64,000 nt of DNA from Candidatus Aalborgicola danicus (GCA_016703945.1 JADJBC010000005.1:186001-250000); one strand, 5' to 3'; positions 1 to 8,790 are shown, counted from the first letter of the stretch. Numbers and translations: made by a program. The notes: generated from the sequence alone by a model not told the origin.

Positions 1-111
1 GGCCGAGCCCCAACTCCACCCCCACCCGCCAGGGCGCTGCCCCGAATTGCCGTGCAAACGCCCGGCCGGGGAGAGCACGTCCTGTTACCCATAAACCACT
101 GGAGAAAAACC

Positions 112-840
112 ATGAAACTGATGGACGCCAACACCATGCAAACCACGCAGATTGCGAACTTCGCCTTCTCGGGCGTGCGGCCCGATAAGCTGGGCTCTAC
201 CGAATACACGCTGGTGACCCTAGTCATCGACAAAACCGGCAGCGTGAGCGGCTTTGAGAAGCAACTGCTGGCCATGAAACAAGCCGTGGTCGAAGCCTGC
301 CACCGCAGCCCGCGTGCCGATTACCTGATGCTGCGCAGCACCGAATTTAATGAGACGGTCCGCGAGGAGCACGGCTTCACCGAGCTGACCCGCGTGGACC
401 CCGCCGTCTACAAGGCGCCCCGTTGCAGCGGCTCCACCGCGCTGTTTGACGCCACGCGCAACGCAGTCATGGCCACCAACGAATACGCCCGCATGCTTAG
501 CGACCAGGACTTCAGCGTCAACGGCCTGGTGGTCGTGGTGACCGACGGCGACGACAACTGCTCCCACTACACCACCAGCGATGTGGCTGCCGAGGTGGTG
601 CGCGGCGTGCAGCACGAATGGCTGGAATCGCTGAACGTGATTTTGGTGGGTGTGAACGCCAGCTGCTACAGCGGGCAACTGCTAGCCTTCCGGATTGAGG
701 CCGGCCTGACCCAATACGTAGACGTGGGCGACGCCACGCCAGCCAAGCTGGCGCAGTTAGCCCAATTCGTCTCCCGCAGCATCTCCGCCCAATCCCAAAG
801 CCTAGGCACCGGCGGCGCCAGCCAGGCGCTGGTGTTCTAG
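112..840 (+). CDS. von Willebrand factor A (vWA) domain protein, TerY-like
   Basis: A 242-residue cytosolic vWA protein with no signal peptide. Near residue 40 the MIDAS region reads VIDKTGSVSGFE; the usual DxSxS metal-site motif appears as D-K-T-G-S, so its third residue is Thr instead of Ser. Later MIDAS-type positions are visible as GSTALFDA and VVTDGDDNCS. The ATG at 112 is preferred over the in-frame upstream start at 52 because GGAG sits seven bases before it. The gene is followed after 21 bases by a PP2C phosphatase and then a kinase, the gene order known for TerY-P style vWA/phosphatase/kinase triads. The role is inferred: a phospho-regulated metal-dependent scaffold. Assignment to vWA is firm; assignment to a tellurite/Ter-linked pathway is not, because no terB/C/D gene is in view. 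Confidence 0.82.
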   Translation: MKLMDANTMQTTQIANFAFSGVRPDKLGSTEYTLVTLVIDKTGSVSGFEKQLLAMKQAVVEACHRSPRADYLMLRSTEFNETVREEHGFTELTRVDPAVYKAPRCSGSTALFDATRNAVMATNEYARMLSDQDFSVNGLVVVVTDGDDNCSHYTTSDVAAEVVRGVQHEWLESLNVILVGVNASCYSGQLLAFRIEAGLTQYVDVGDATPAKLAQLAQFVSRSISAQSQSLGTGGASQALVF

Positions 841-861
841 GCCGTCATCGGGAGCCTTACC

Positions 862-1704
862 ATGCAGCGCCTAACCGTCGACCACTACTTCACCATAGGC
901 TCCTCACACGCCCGCGCCGGCGAACCCTGCCAGGACTACGCCTTGTCGGGCACCCTAAAAGACGGCCGCGTCTACGGAATAGTCACAGACGGCTGCTCCG
1001 GCGCCAAGGCCCGCACCGACCTGGGCGCCCGCGTCCTAGCCCTGGCCATGGAAGCCGAGCTGCAACACACGCAGACATTGGAAGATTGCTTCACCCAAGC
1101 GTCCATCCAGCGCATCCGCACCCACTTGCAGGCCATGCCCCTGGGCGGCAAACCACAAGACTATTTGGCCAGCATCGTCGCCTTCTGCGCCACGAGCACC
1201 AGCGCCAAACTCTTCATGGCCGGCGACGGCGCCTACGCAACCCGCCAGACCAACGGCACCGTGCAAATCACCGAAGCATTCTGGCCCGACAACGCCCCTT
1301 ATTACCTGGGCTACTGCCTGCAACCCACAGTGGCCGCGCAGTTCACTGCATCCGCAGCCAAAGGCGCACTCAGCGTGCAGCTAAGCACCCACACCACAAA
1401 CGATGACACCAACACCACCCGCGACATCCCCGCCCAAGACTTCCTCCAAGGCTGGACCACAGAAATAGACCTGACAAACACCACGGCCCTGGCCATCTGC
1501 AGCGACGGCATCAGCCAGATCAGCAAGCTTGCATCGTTGGAAGCCACCACCGCCTGCCTGGCCTTCAAAAACTACGAGGGCAGTTTTGTCAAACGCCGCG
1601 CCATGAAAGCCCTTGCGCAGTGGGAGAAAAATGGCCCCATCCCGCAAGACGATTTCTCGATCGCCGCACTGGCCCGCATGCACAGGGAGGAGGGCGCACC
1701 ATGA
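862..1704 (+). CDS. PP2C-family protein serine/threonine phosphatase
   Basis: A 280-residue PP2C-like phosphatase. Expected metal-binding motifs are visible in order: an early acidic site around GEPCQDYA, VTDGCSGAKA (a variant of the DGxGG motif), GDGAYA, ICSDGI and the C-terminal DDFSIAAL. No membrane segment or signal peptide is present. The stop codon overlaps the start of the following kinase gene (ATGA at 1701-1704), so the two are very probably translationally coupled. In known vWA/PP2C/kinase triads the phosphatase is thought to reverse phosphorylation by the partner kinase; that is inference here. Confidence 0.85.
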   Translation: MQRLTVDHYFTIGSSHARAGEPCQDYALSGTLKDGRVYGIVTDGCSGAKARTDLGARVLALAMEAELQHTQTLEDCFTQASIQRIRTHLQAMPLGGKPQDYLASIVAFCATSTSAKLFMAGDGAYATRQTNGTVQITEAFWPDNAPYYLGYCLQPTVAAQFTASAAKGALSVQLSTHTTNDDTNTTRDIPAQDFLQGWTTEIDLTNTTALAICSDGISQISKLASLEATTACLAFKNYEGSFVKRRAMKALAQWEKNGPIPQDDFSIAALARMHREEGAP

Positions 1705-3543
1705 GCACGACCACAAGTATCAACCTCAGCGGTCAATCCCCCCTGCGCGTCTTCCTCCCCGGCAAGGGAGAAGTGGCCCTCACCCAAACCGACTACCTGG
1801 CCACCGGCGGCGAAGGCGTGGTTTATGCCAAGGGCGGCTATGTCTACAAGATGTATCTGGACCCGGCCGGTGCGCGCGCCCGTGGCATCGAAGACAAGCT
1901 CAAGCTGCTGCAAGCCATCCAACACCCGCACATCGTGGCGCCCACCGACGTGCTGCACAACGCACAACACGAAGTGGTGGGTTTCTACATGCCACAGGCC
2001 AGCGGCGTGCCCCTGGTCAAGACATTCACCAACGCCTGGCGCGACCCCAACAACTTTGGACTCAAAGAATCGCTGGCGTTGGTGGAGAACATGCGCCTGG
2101 CCGTGATTGCCGCGCACCAGGCCGGCGCCGTTCTGGTGGACGCCAACGAGATGAACTACCTGGCCGACGGCACCGCCCCGCGCCTGCTGGACGTGGACAG
2201 TTGGCAGATTGGCCCACACAAGGCCAGCGCCATCATGCCGTCCATACGCGACCTGCACAGCGGTGCCGACTTCACACCGCTGACCGACTGGTTCTCATGG
2301 GCCGTGGTCAGCTTCCAGGTGCTGGCCGGCATCCACCCCTACAAGGGCGTGCACCCCGACTTCAAGCGCGGCGACATACAGGCCCGCATGCTGGCCAACG
2401 CATCGGTGTTCGACCCCCGCGTATCGGTCAGCGCCGGCGTGCGCGACTACGCCACCAGCCTGCCTGGCGCGCTGCTGGACTGGTACCGCGCCGTCTTCCA
2501 ACACGGCCTGCGCAGTGCACCCCCCGGCGTGCACGCGGCCCGCGTGGTAGCCGCGCCCAAGCGCGCCACGCGTACCACCACCAGCCAAACCGTCAGCCAC
2601 GACGTGCTGGTGCAACTGGATGGCGATGTGGTCGAGGTGCTGAGCTGCGGCGTGGCCCTGTGGCGCGAGTCCAGCGGCGCTGGCAATCTGCGCGCATACG
2701 ACCTGCAGCGCAAACAAAACCTGCCCAGCCTGACACCCCCGCAGTTGAAAGCCCTGCACCACGGCGTGGCCGCACTGGTGCGCTGCGCGGGTGGCTTGTT
2801 CTATGCGTTTCTGAACAACACCACCAACCCACAGAGCAGCGGCATCACCGGCCACCTGGTACCCGCCGAGCGCGACCCCGTGCCGCTGGCCACCACAAAA
2901 GACGCCAAACTCCTGCCCAGCCTGGCCCAACGCCTGGTCACCTTCGGCAACCGCCTCTTTGCGGTCAACGCCAATAGCGACCGCGGCCTGACAGAAATTG
3001 CGGTGGACCAAATGGGTGCCCAACACCGTGCTGTCAGTGCGCGCCAGTTGGCCCTTCCTGGCCCAGGCCGCAACCGTGTTCGCCACGATGGCCGTGTTCG
3101 ACGCACTGGGCACGCCATTCCTGGTGCTGCCCACGGGCGACGGCGTGCGTGTAGACAAGGCCAGCGCCCTGGCCGCCTACCGGCTGGTGGACGCCTTCAT
3201 GGTCTCACCCGACCACGTGCTGGCGCTGGCCTATGGCCGCAAAGACGGCCAGACCTACCGCCTGACCCTGAGCAGAGGCCGCGCACAGCAAGGTTTTGAG
3301 ATCACCGCCACCGAGCCCATCGACGAGCTGGCGCTGAACGTGGCCGTCAACGAGCAAGGTATTGGCGTGGAGGTGTTGGCCAATGGCGAGCTTGCGGTGT
3401 TTAGCGCCAAGCAGGCCGGTAGCGGCAATAGCAAGCTGGTGCGCAACACCGGGCTGACGCAGGAGCACCGCGTGTTTGCGTTGCCTGCGGGGTTGCATTA
3501 CAGCTATGGGCAGGAGGTGGTGCGGATTTCGATGCGGGTTTGA
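1701..3543 (+). pseudogene. Ser/Thr protein kinase-like gene with C-terminal extension, interrupted by a +1 frameshift
   Basis: The N-terminal half is a divergent protein kinase: glycine loop GGEGVVYA with a following K (YKMY), catalytic-loop-like VDANEMNYL, and LDVDSW replacing the usual DFG, a form seen in triad kinases. About 300 further residues follow that look like a beta-rich sensor or propeller region. The frame from 1701 is good up to about 3014 (EIAVDQMG). The sensible sequence then continues in another frame (PNTVLSVRASWPFLA to the end at 3543). Removing one base within 3015-3018 joins the two as MGPNTV. Without that correction the product ends at 3299 with a nonsense tail. The start overlaps the phosphatase stop. 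This could be a genuine mutation or a sequencing error. Confidence 0.8.
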
Positions 3544-3638
3544 GGGATTGTGGACTCGACTGACCCACTACAGTGGCACAACAGTAGTTGACAACAGCCA
3601 GGTTTTTTTTCAATTGACAACCATAAAGTGGTAACAAG

Positions 3639-4454
3639 ATGAATGACCTTCAATCGAAGAGCGAGACCGACGAACCTCGCCCCGCCAAGTTCTACAAGTA
3701 CAGACAGTTGATTGGCGACTCAGCGAAATATCTGGAGCGCACTATCTGCCACAACGAGATTTACTTTGCCGCGCCGGAAACATTCAATGATCCATTTGAC
3801 TGTCACCCGGACTTCTCGCATGAGGGGACCGCCGAGGAATTGATGGACTACTACATATATCTGGCTAAAAAGCGCGGAACTCCAATGTCGGAGGCTGAAC
3901 TCCAGCAAGACGCGCGGCTAATGTTGGCTGATCCGATGCGCAACCCGCAGTACGGCATCTCCAGTGACGCAATTCAGGATGAATACGCTCGTCATTTGCG
4001 GTCGGAATATGGGGTCCTGTGCGTTTCAGCGGTTTGCGACGACATCCTTATGTGGTCGCACTACGCTGACTTTCATCGAGGGGTTTGCCTGGAATTTGAC
4101 GGTGAGGCTAAGTTTATGCAGCGTGCATTTCCAGTGTCATATTCCAAAGAGCGCCCTACCATACATATGCGTCGGGATTCGAACGAAGTAGCTTTGGAGA
4201 AATCACTGCGAACGAAGTCCGATCATTGGAAATATGAGCGCGAATGGCGATTGTTGAAGTACACGGTGGGGCCAGGCGTTGTGCAGTTCAGGCCGGAGAA
4301 TCTGACTGGAATCGTCATTGGTGCGGAAGCAACTTCAGTTACGGTTGATTTGGTTCGAAGATGGGTGAGTCAGCGAGCGGCGCCGATAAGTGTCTACCAG
4401 GCGACCAAAAACCGACACACATTTGCACTCGACATTGTTGAAATAACACTCTGA
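3639..4454 (+). CDS. DUF2971 domain protein
   Basis: A 271-residue protein recognised as DUF2971 by its typical layout: an N-terminal KFYKYRQL segment, IYFAAPETFNDPFDCH near residue 45, and LCVSAVCDDILMWSHYAD with RGVCLEFD in the middle. The biochemical function of the family is not established; members are common in accessory and defence-type islands. It is cytosolic with no membrane segment. The local base composition is visibly more A+T-rich than the triad genes to its left, and the gene is flanked on the right by toxin-antitoxin-like genes, so horizontal acquisition is likely. It stands alone on this strand. Confidence 0.8.
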   Translation: MNDLQSKSETDEPRPAKFYKYRQLIGDSAKYLERTICHNEIYFAAPETFNDPFDCHPDFSHEGTAEELMDYYIYLAKKRGTPMSEAELQQDARLMLADPMRNPQYGISSDAIQDEYARHLRSEYGVLCVSAVCDDILMWSHYADFHRGVCLEFDGEAKFMQRAFPVSYSKERPTIHMRRDSNEVALEKSLRTKSDHWKYEREWRLLKYTVGPGVVQFRPENLTGIVIGAEATSVTVDLVRRWVSQRAAPISVYQATKNRHTFALDIVEITL

Positions 4455-4602
4455 AAAGACACTTTTGCAATGTCGAATTCAAAATGATGTGATGCCAAAA
4501 ATTGACTGACAGCCCCTCGTGGCGAGGGTAAAGACGACCCACAGTAGCCCAAGACGCGACGCCACGACGTTGATGATCAGCCGGGAGAACACATACGCCG
4601 CG

Positions 4603-4956
4603 TTATTTCGGTACAAACATTGCGGGACTAACACCAAAGAACTTGCCCAACTTGCCAGCCAGGGTGGCGCTGATCTTTCTCTTGCCCGCAAGAATCGCGG
4701 ACAGGTTGCTCTGCGGAACGATGGTTGACAAATCCTCCTGCTTCAGGCCGCGTGCATCCATCAGAAACCGTAGCATGTCCTTGGGGCTGGCGGCTTCAAT
4801 GGCGTGGTGTCCTTGTTCATGGCGGGATACCAAGTCTCCTGCCAGTTCCAGCAGGCTAGAGAATGGATGGTCATCGTCATCGTCAGCCACTTCCAGCAGC
4901 GCATTCGTCAAGCCAACCATGCGGTTGTATTCCGCTTCGCGGTCACTGTGTCCCAT
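4603..4956 (-). CDS. XRE-family transcriptional regulator (HigA-like)
   Basis: A 117-residue protein with an acidic N-terminal region and a C-terminal helix-turn-helix. The HTH reads ARGLKQEDLSTIVPQSNLSA followed by ILAGKRKISATLAGKLGKFF, typical of HigA-like XRE proteins. The ATG at 4956 shares bases with the stop of the upstream nucleotidyltransferase-like gene (TGATG), indicating translational coupling; the longer in-frame extension to 5154 merely overlaps that gene and was rejected. It is most simply the antitoxin or regulator of a two-gene module. No HigB-type RNase is next to it. The pairing is inferred from overlap. Confidence 0.8.
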   Translation of the reverse strand: MGHSDREAEYNRMVGLTNALLEVADDDDDHPFSSLLELAGDLVSRHEQGHHAIEAASPKDMLRFLMDARGLKQEDLSTIVPQSNLSAILAGKRKISATLAGKLGKFFGVSPAMFVPK

Positions 4957-5483
4957 CAAGCAGCGCCCAATTCCGCCAGCCTTTGCAGCGTGGCGCTCTG
5001 TTCGGCATCGTCCAAAAACGTTGTGCTGCGCGCCCGCAAGCGCAGCATCGGCAGGCTGATGAGTTGGGCTTGCAAGCCCGCCCGCACCCAGCGCAGGTCG
5101 CGCGGCTCTCCACGGGCCAGTTTGGAGATCGCGGCGTCGTTCGGTTCCAGGCAATGGGCGGTGATGGGCGGCTGCTCGATGCGTATCAGGCGTGCCTCCC
5201 AGCCTCGGGGCAGGGTCGGCAGTTGGGGCGACATCGGGTCCAGGTAGACACCGTGGGCGTGGTGGTAAGGGCTGCCTTCGCCCAGTTGGGCGCTCAGGTC
5301 AAACACGCGGGGAGGGTCGGCCAGGGTGTAGCAATCGGCATCGATGGACAGCGTCATGTCCAGAGGAATCGTCTCCACCTGCGCCATGCCCAGCACCGAC
5401 ACGCTGCCAACCACCACGTAGTCGCGGTGACCGCAGAGCTGGTGCGCCGCCATCAGCAATTGCATGAGGGTGTCTACGTTCAC
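4956..5483 (-). CDS. Nucleotidyltransferase-fold protein (DUF6036-like), possible toxin
   Basis: A 175-residue protein resembling the DUF6036-type nucleotidyltransferase fold. The N-terminus has YVVVGSVSVLG (the GS glycine-serine motif region) and then LDMTLSIDAD, which supplies closely spaced acidic residues. The C-terminal half contains LARGEPRDLRWV, a motif common in minimal nucleotidyltransferase toxins and their relatives. It is the first gene of a coupled pair with an XRE regulator (stop and start overlap). NTase plus antitoxin pairs are known toxin-antitoxin and abortive-infection modules, so that role is plausible but not shown by sequence. The substrate is unknown. Confidence 0.65.
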   Translation of the reverse strand: MNVDTLMQLLMAAHQLCGHRDYVVVGSVSVLGMAQVETIPLDMTLSIDADCYTLADPPRVFDLSAQLGEGSPYHHAHGVYLDPMSPQLPTLPRGWEARLIRIEQPPITAHCLEPNDAAISKLARGEPRDLRWVRAGLQAQLISLPMLRLRARSTTFLDDAEQSATLQRLAELGAA

Positions 5484-5507
5484 AGAGGGTTATTTTAAAA
5501 CATTGCG

Positions 5508-5529
5508 GGACAGACCTTCAGCTCTGTCC
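5508..5529. terminator. Stem-loop between the antitoxin-like gene and the NTase gene
   Basis: A perfect 7-bp inverted repeat (GGACAGA at 5508-5514 and TCTGTCC at 5523-5529) lies immediately after the stop of the Phd-like gene on the minus strand. Only a weak T-rich stretch follows, so a transcription-termination role is tentative. Confidence 0.4.
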
Positions 5530-5988
5530 TCAACTGATTGTCGGATGTTGGGCGGCGGTAAAGGGCGAGTTCTGCCGCATGGCGGGGCCCCAACCTTCTG
5601 CATCACCACACATGAGCGGCGCGAGCTGCTGCAGTGGCAAGGCCAGCCAGGCTTGCCAGCGGTCGATGTAGTCGGCACTGCACAGGCCTTCGCTGGCCCA
5701 ACGCGCCACTACGGCGTGGGCGCCTTGCAACTTCTGGGCTTGTTCTGCGGGCGGGGCACATAGCAAGTCGATTGCCAACTGCTGGTGGCGCATCAGGCGC
5801 TGTTGTTCGCGTTGTTGTTGTTCTGCCCGGGCCTGTAGTCGCGGGTTGGGCAATGCCTGAGCTTGGGCGGGCAGCATGACCACGGCCACAGTTTTGTTGT
5901 GCCGTGCGATGGCCACCGGGCTATGTTCTAGCTGACTCAGCAGCGCGCCGAAGTTTTGTTTGGCTTGAGAGGCGGTGAAGGTTTGCAT
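5530..5988 (-). CDS. Phd/YefM-type antitoxin-like protein with long C-terminal extension
   Basis: A 152-residue protein. The first 50 residues match the Phd/YefM DNA-binding fold: FTASQAKQNFGALLSQLEHS, then VAIARHNKTVAVVMLP. The remaining hundred residues are Gln- and Leu-rich and unlike a standard toxin-neutralising tail, which is usually about 30 residues. No toxin gene of the RelE, Doc or PIN type is adjacent on this strand. It may be a solitary regulator or an antitoxin whose partner was lost. Two 13-bp repeats just upstream look like its own operator. Confidence 0.7.
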   Translation of the reverse strand: MQTFTASQAKQNFGALLSQLEHSPVAIARHNKTVAVVMLPAQAQALPNPRLQARAEQQQREQQRLMRHQQLAIDLLCAPPAEQAQKLQGAHAVVARWASEGLCSADYIDRWQAWLALPLQQLAPLMCGDAEGWGPAMRQNSPFTAAQHPTIS

Positions 5989-5994
5989 GGATCA

Positions 5995-6025
5995 ATTTTA
6001 GACAAAATATAGATTTTGGACAAAA
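5995..6025 (-). promoter_or_regulatory. Paired operator-like repeats upstream of the Phd-like gene
   Basis: ATTTTAGACAAAA (5995-6007) and ATTTTGGACAAAA (6013-6025) are near-identical and start 18 bp apart. Each has partly palindromic ends (TTTT/AAAA). They lie a few bases before the start codon at 5988, the usual place for autoregulatory Phd/YefM binding sites. Function is inferred. Confidence 0.5.
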
Positions 6026-6132
6026 GTTTGCAAAACAGGCCAATCATCAGCTTTCAGTGTGCACATGAAAGTTGCACGGCCCTCAGACGCAGAGTTATTG
6101 AGGTTGCAGCACAAATCTTTAAGCCAAATAGG

Positions 6133-6169
6133 CCTGTAGCCCTCGTGGAATATGCGGCAATAGCTCGCA
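6133..6169 (-). repeat. Dispersed repeat, copy 1
   Basis: Read on the minus strand it gives AGCTATTGCCGCATATTCC followed by ACGAGGGCTACAGGCC. It matches the family described in the findings. It lies in the 194-base gap between the Phd-like gene and the hydroxylase gene; apart from this copy and the operator repeats, I see nothing else in that gap. Confidence 0.65.
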
Positions 6170-6182
6170 TAAACATAGCAAG

Positions 6183-6962
6183 CTAAATCCCCGTCACCTT
6201 CTCAAACCGCGCGTGGTAATCCCCCCGCTCCGTCCCCATCCACCGGTCCCACCACGTAAACCACAGCCCATAGTTGCCCTGTGCCGTCTCATGGTGCAGG
6301 TGGTGGTGCGTCGTCGTAGTGAAGCGCCCACCCAGCCAATGTCGGGCAAAGCCACGCGGCATGGTCTCTATGGACAAGTGCCCATGGGCGTTGCGCACGA
6401 TCTGGTGGATGGCAAAGGCCAGCAGCACCAGTCCGTGCAGCGGCACCACCAGCAGCGCCAGCGGCGTTACCAGGCTGTTGATGAATGCCTCGATGGGGTG
6501 GAAGGCATACGCCGCCAACGGCGACGGGTTGCGTGATCGGTGGTGCACGCCGTGCACGCGGTGAAACAGCCAGCGGCTGTGCAGCAGGCGGTGCGTCCAG
6601 TAAAAGTAGAAGTCGTGCCACAGCAGCATCGCCGGCAAGCTGAGCGCCAGCCACAAATAGCCGTACTGGCCGGGCTTGAAGTAGATGACCATGTCGCCGC
6701 GCAAGATGGTGGCAAACACCACCAAACCCTGGGCCGAGAAAATCAGCAGCGTGGAGAATGAATACACCATCTCGCGCCGCATGTCGGCGCCGGTGGGCCA
6801 GCCTGCAATCACCCTGTGGGCCAGGCGTTTGTGCAGCCACTTGTGCACCACCAGCCACAGCAGCAGGGCGGCGAACAGGTAGTACAAACCTTCGCGGACA
6901 AAGTTTGTGGTGAATGCCCTGCCAAGCCAGTGCCATGCGTGGGGATCGGTCCAGATGTTCAT
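6183..6962 (-). CDS. Sterol desaturase / fatty acid hydroxylase family protein
   Basis: A 259-residue integral membrane protein with several hydrophobic segments. It carries the histidine clusters that bind the di-iron centre of this superfamily: WHDFYFYWTHRLLH, then HRVHGVHHRS, and near the C-terminus HHHLHHE. These motifs define the membrane-bound fatty acid hydroxylase family (carotene hydroxylase, sterol desaturase and relatives), which hydroxylates or desaturates lipid substrates using oxygen. The real substrate cannot be told from sequence. It is a monocistronic gene on the minus strand; the neighbouring DUF1579-like gene is 43 bases upstream and may share a transcript. Confidence 0.88.
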   Translation of the reverse strand: MNIWTDPHAWHWLGRAFTTNFVREGLYYLFAALLLWLVVHKWLHKRLAHRVIAGWPTGADMRREMVYSFSTLLIFSAQGLVVFATILRGDMVIYFKPGQYGYLWLALSLPAMLLWHDFYFYWTHRLLHSRWLFHRVHGVHHRSRNPSPLAAYAFHPIEAFINSLVTPLALLVVPLHGLVLLAFAIHQIVRNAHGHLSIETMPRGFARHWLGGRFTTTTHHHLHHETAQGNYGLWFTWWDRWMGTERGDYHARFEKVTGI

Positions 6963-7005
6963 GGGTGGATTATGCGTAGGCCAAGGCGGGCGTAGGGATG
7001 AGGCG

Positions 7006-7611
7006 TCAGGATGGCTTACGCGTGAACTGCATGACCCAGTTCACTTCCCATGTCGTTCCGCCATCGGGCGAAAAAGCTTGCTCCCAGCGTGCGTTGTTGG
7101 CCGTGATGTGGGACCAGGTGTAGCGCACGCGGATGGCTTGGCCTTTGTAGTCGTCGTTGGCCTCGAACACCCCCACGCCGTTCTGGAACTTGCCGACCAC
7201 AGGGGCAGTGAGTGCGCCGGTGTTCTTGTCAATGCCACCGTCCTGGTTGTTTAGCCAGTAGATGGCCCACAGCCCGGTCGTCGGGTTAAAGACCCGAAAC
7301 GACAGCCCGACGAAACCGGGGCGCCAGCCTTGGGGCACAAAGTCGTCGTAGTTGCCAATGTCGGCAGGCAGCTTCTGTGCGTGTTGTGTGGCGGCAAAGG
7401 TCTCCCATTCGTCGCTACCGCTCAAGGCCTTTGGCAGCCTGCGGTTTTCCACATGCCAGTGGCCCATCAAAAAATCGAAGTCTCGCGCGCCGCTGTGCGT
7501 GGCGGTGGGCAGTGCTGGGCTGGGTGCTGCTGCGTTGCTGGCAATGGCAGACTGGCCGGCTAGCAGGAGAGATGACAGCGCTACGGTGCGCGCCAGAGTT
7601 TCGGGTTTCAT
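7006..7611 (-). CDS. Secreted DUF1579-like protein
   Basis: A 201-residue protein with an N-terminal signal peptide (hydrophobic VALSSLLLAGQSAIA, cleavage likely after the ASNA region). The mature part opens with FDFLMGHWHVENRRL and later has WAIYWLNNQDGG and RYTWSHITANNARWEQAFSP, the lipocalin-like layout of DUF1579 proteins. Function is unknown. It is probably periplasmic. The ATG at 7611 is the only sensible start giving a complete signal peptide. It reads in the same direction as the hydroxylase gene downstream. Confidence 0.7.
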   Translation of the reverse strand: MKPETLARTVALSSLLLAGQSAIASNAAAPSPALPTATHSGARDFDFLMGHWHVENRRLPKALSGSDEWETFAATQHAQKLPADIGNYDDFVPQGWRPGFVGLSFRVFNPTTGLWAIYWLNNQDGGIDKNTGALTAPVVGKFQNGVGVFEANDDYKGQAIRVRYTWSHITANNARWEQAFSPDGGTTWEVNWVMQFTRKPS

Positions 7612-7727
7612 CGCAGGTCCATTTCAAAAGGAAGTTGGTGCAGCGGCCGATGCCGCGCTGGTGCAATGTAGAAGCGATGTAGGGCGGTATCCGTCCTATA
7701 TCGATACTGGCCTTGTACGATGTGCCC

Positions 7728-8744
7728 ATGCAAGCCATCCTTCAAAGCGCTTACGGCGAACCTGCTGAGGTCTTGTCGTTGGGCGAAACAACAAAACCCG
7801 TGCCTGCCAAAGGCGAAGTGCTGGTGCGCGTGCACGCCGCATCGATGCATGCCGACGTCTGGCACGTGGTGAAAGGCTGGCCGTATGTGCTGCGCCTGAT
7901 GGGCGGCGGGTTCGCCCGGCCCAAGAACCCCATCCCCGGCACCGATATGGCGGGTATTGTCGAATCTGTGGGTGAGGGGGCGACACGTTTTCAGGTGGGC
8001 GATGCCGTGTTTGGCGAGTGTGCCAAGGGCTTTCAGTGGGCCAACGGCGGGGCCTTTGCACAGTATGTGGCGGTGTCGCAGGAGGCCCTGGCCCTGAAAC
8101 CTGGCAATGTCTCGTTTGAGCAGGCCGCCAGCGTGCCAACGTCCGGTCTGATTGCCTGGCACAACCTCATGGGGCACCGCCCCTGGCGTTCCGGTCAGCA
8201 TGTGCTCATCAACGGCGCGGCCGGCGGTGTGGGTGCAGTAGCCTTGCAACTTGCCAAGGCCCATGGCGCCATGGTCACTGCGGTGGAGCACACTAGCAAA
8301 CTCGCCATGGTGCGCGCGCTGGGTGCAGACCATGTGCTGGACTACTCCCGGGACGACCCCACGCAAGGCAGCGCCCGCTACGACCTCATTCTGGATGTGG
8401 CGTCCAACCTCACACTCGGTGACTGCGCCCGCGTCCTCAAGCCAGACGGCGTCTACATTTTGATTGGCCATGACCACTACGGCGCGTCTGGCTCCCAATG
8501 GTTGGGTAGTGGCATACCGGCCTTTTTGAAGCTGGCACTGCGCACCGCCTTTAACCCGCACCTGATCAAGCCCAACATGGCTGCGCCAAACAAACAGATC
8601 GGCACTGCCTTGTTTTCCGACCTCATGGCCAAAGGACAGCTAACGCCCGTTGTGGACCGGGCGTTTCCGCTGGCCAAAGTGGTTGACGCGATGGCTTACC
8701 TGCAGTCCGGTCGGGCCCTGGGACGCATCGTTTTGATCCCATGA
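7728..8744 (+). CDS. Zinc-independent MDR alcohol dehydrogenase / quinone-oxidoreductase family
   Basis: A 338-residue medium-chain dehydrogenase/reductase. The N-terminal GroES-like domain has VLVRVHAASMHADVWHVVKG and GTDMAGIVESVGEG. The Rossmann domain has INGAAGGVGAVALQLAKAHG, the NADP-binding glycine motif. The catalytic and structural zinc cysteines of classical alcohol dehydrogenases are absent, placing it with NAD(P)-dependent zinc-free members. ATG at 7728 fits the family N-terminus; the TTG at 7713 adds five residues without need. Substrate unknown. Confidence 0.85.
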   Translation: MQAILQSAYGEPAEVLSLGETTKPVPAKGEVLVRVHAASMHADVWHVVKGWPYVLRLMGGGFARPKNPIPGTDMAGIVESVGEGATRFQVGDAVFGECAKGFQWANGGAFAQYVAVSQEALALKPGNVSFEQAASVPTSGLIAWHNLMGHRPWRSGQHVLINGAAGGVGAVALQLAKAHGAMVTAVEHTSKLAMVRALGADHVLDYSRDDPTQGSARYDLILDVASNLTLGDCARVLKPDGVYILIGHDHYGASGSQWLGSGIPAFLKLALRTAFNPHLIKPNMAAPNKQIGTALFSDLMAKGQLTPVVDRAFPLAKVVDAMAYLQSGRALGRIVLIP

Positions 8745-8760
8745 GTGAAGATTTGCCAGT

Positions 8761-8790
8761 GTTTGCGCAACTGCTGAAGGCTGCGCAAAC
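8761..8790. terminator. Stem-loop between convergent genes
   Basis: A perfect 9-bp inverted repeat, GTTTGCGCA at 8761-8769 and TGCGCAAAC at 8782-8790, with a 12-base loop. It lies between the dehydrogenase and the convergent HipA-like gene, so it may stop transcription from both sides. No clear U-tract follows. Confidence 0.45.
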
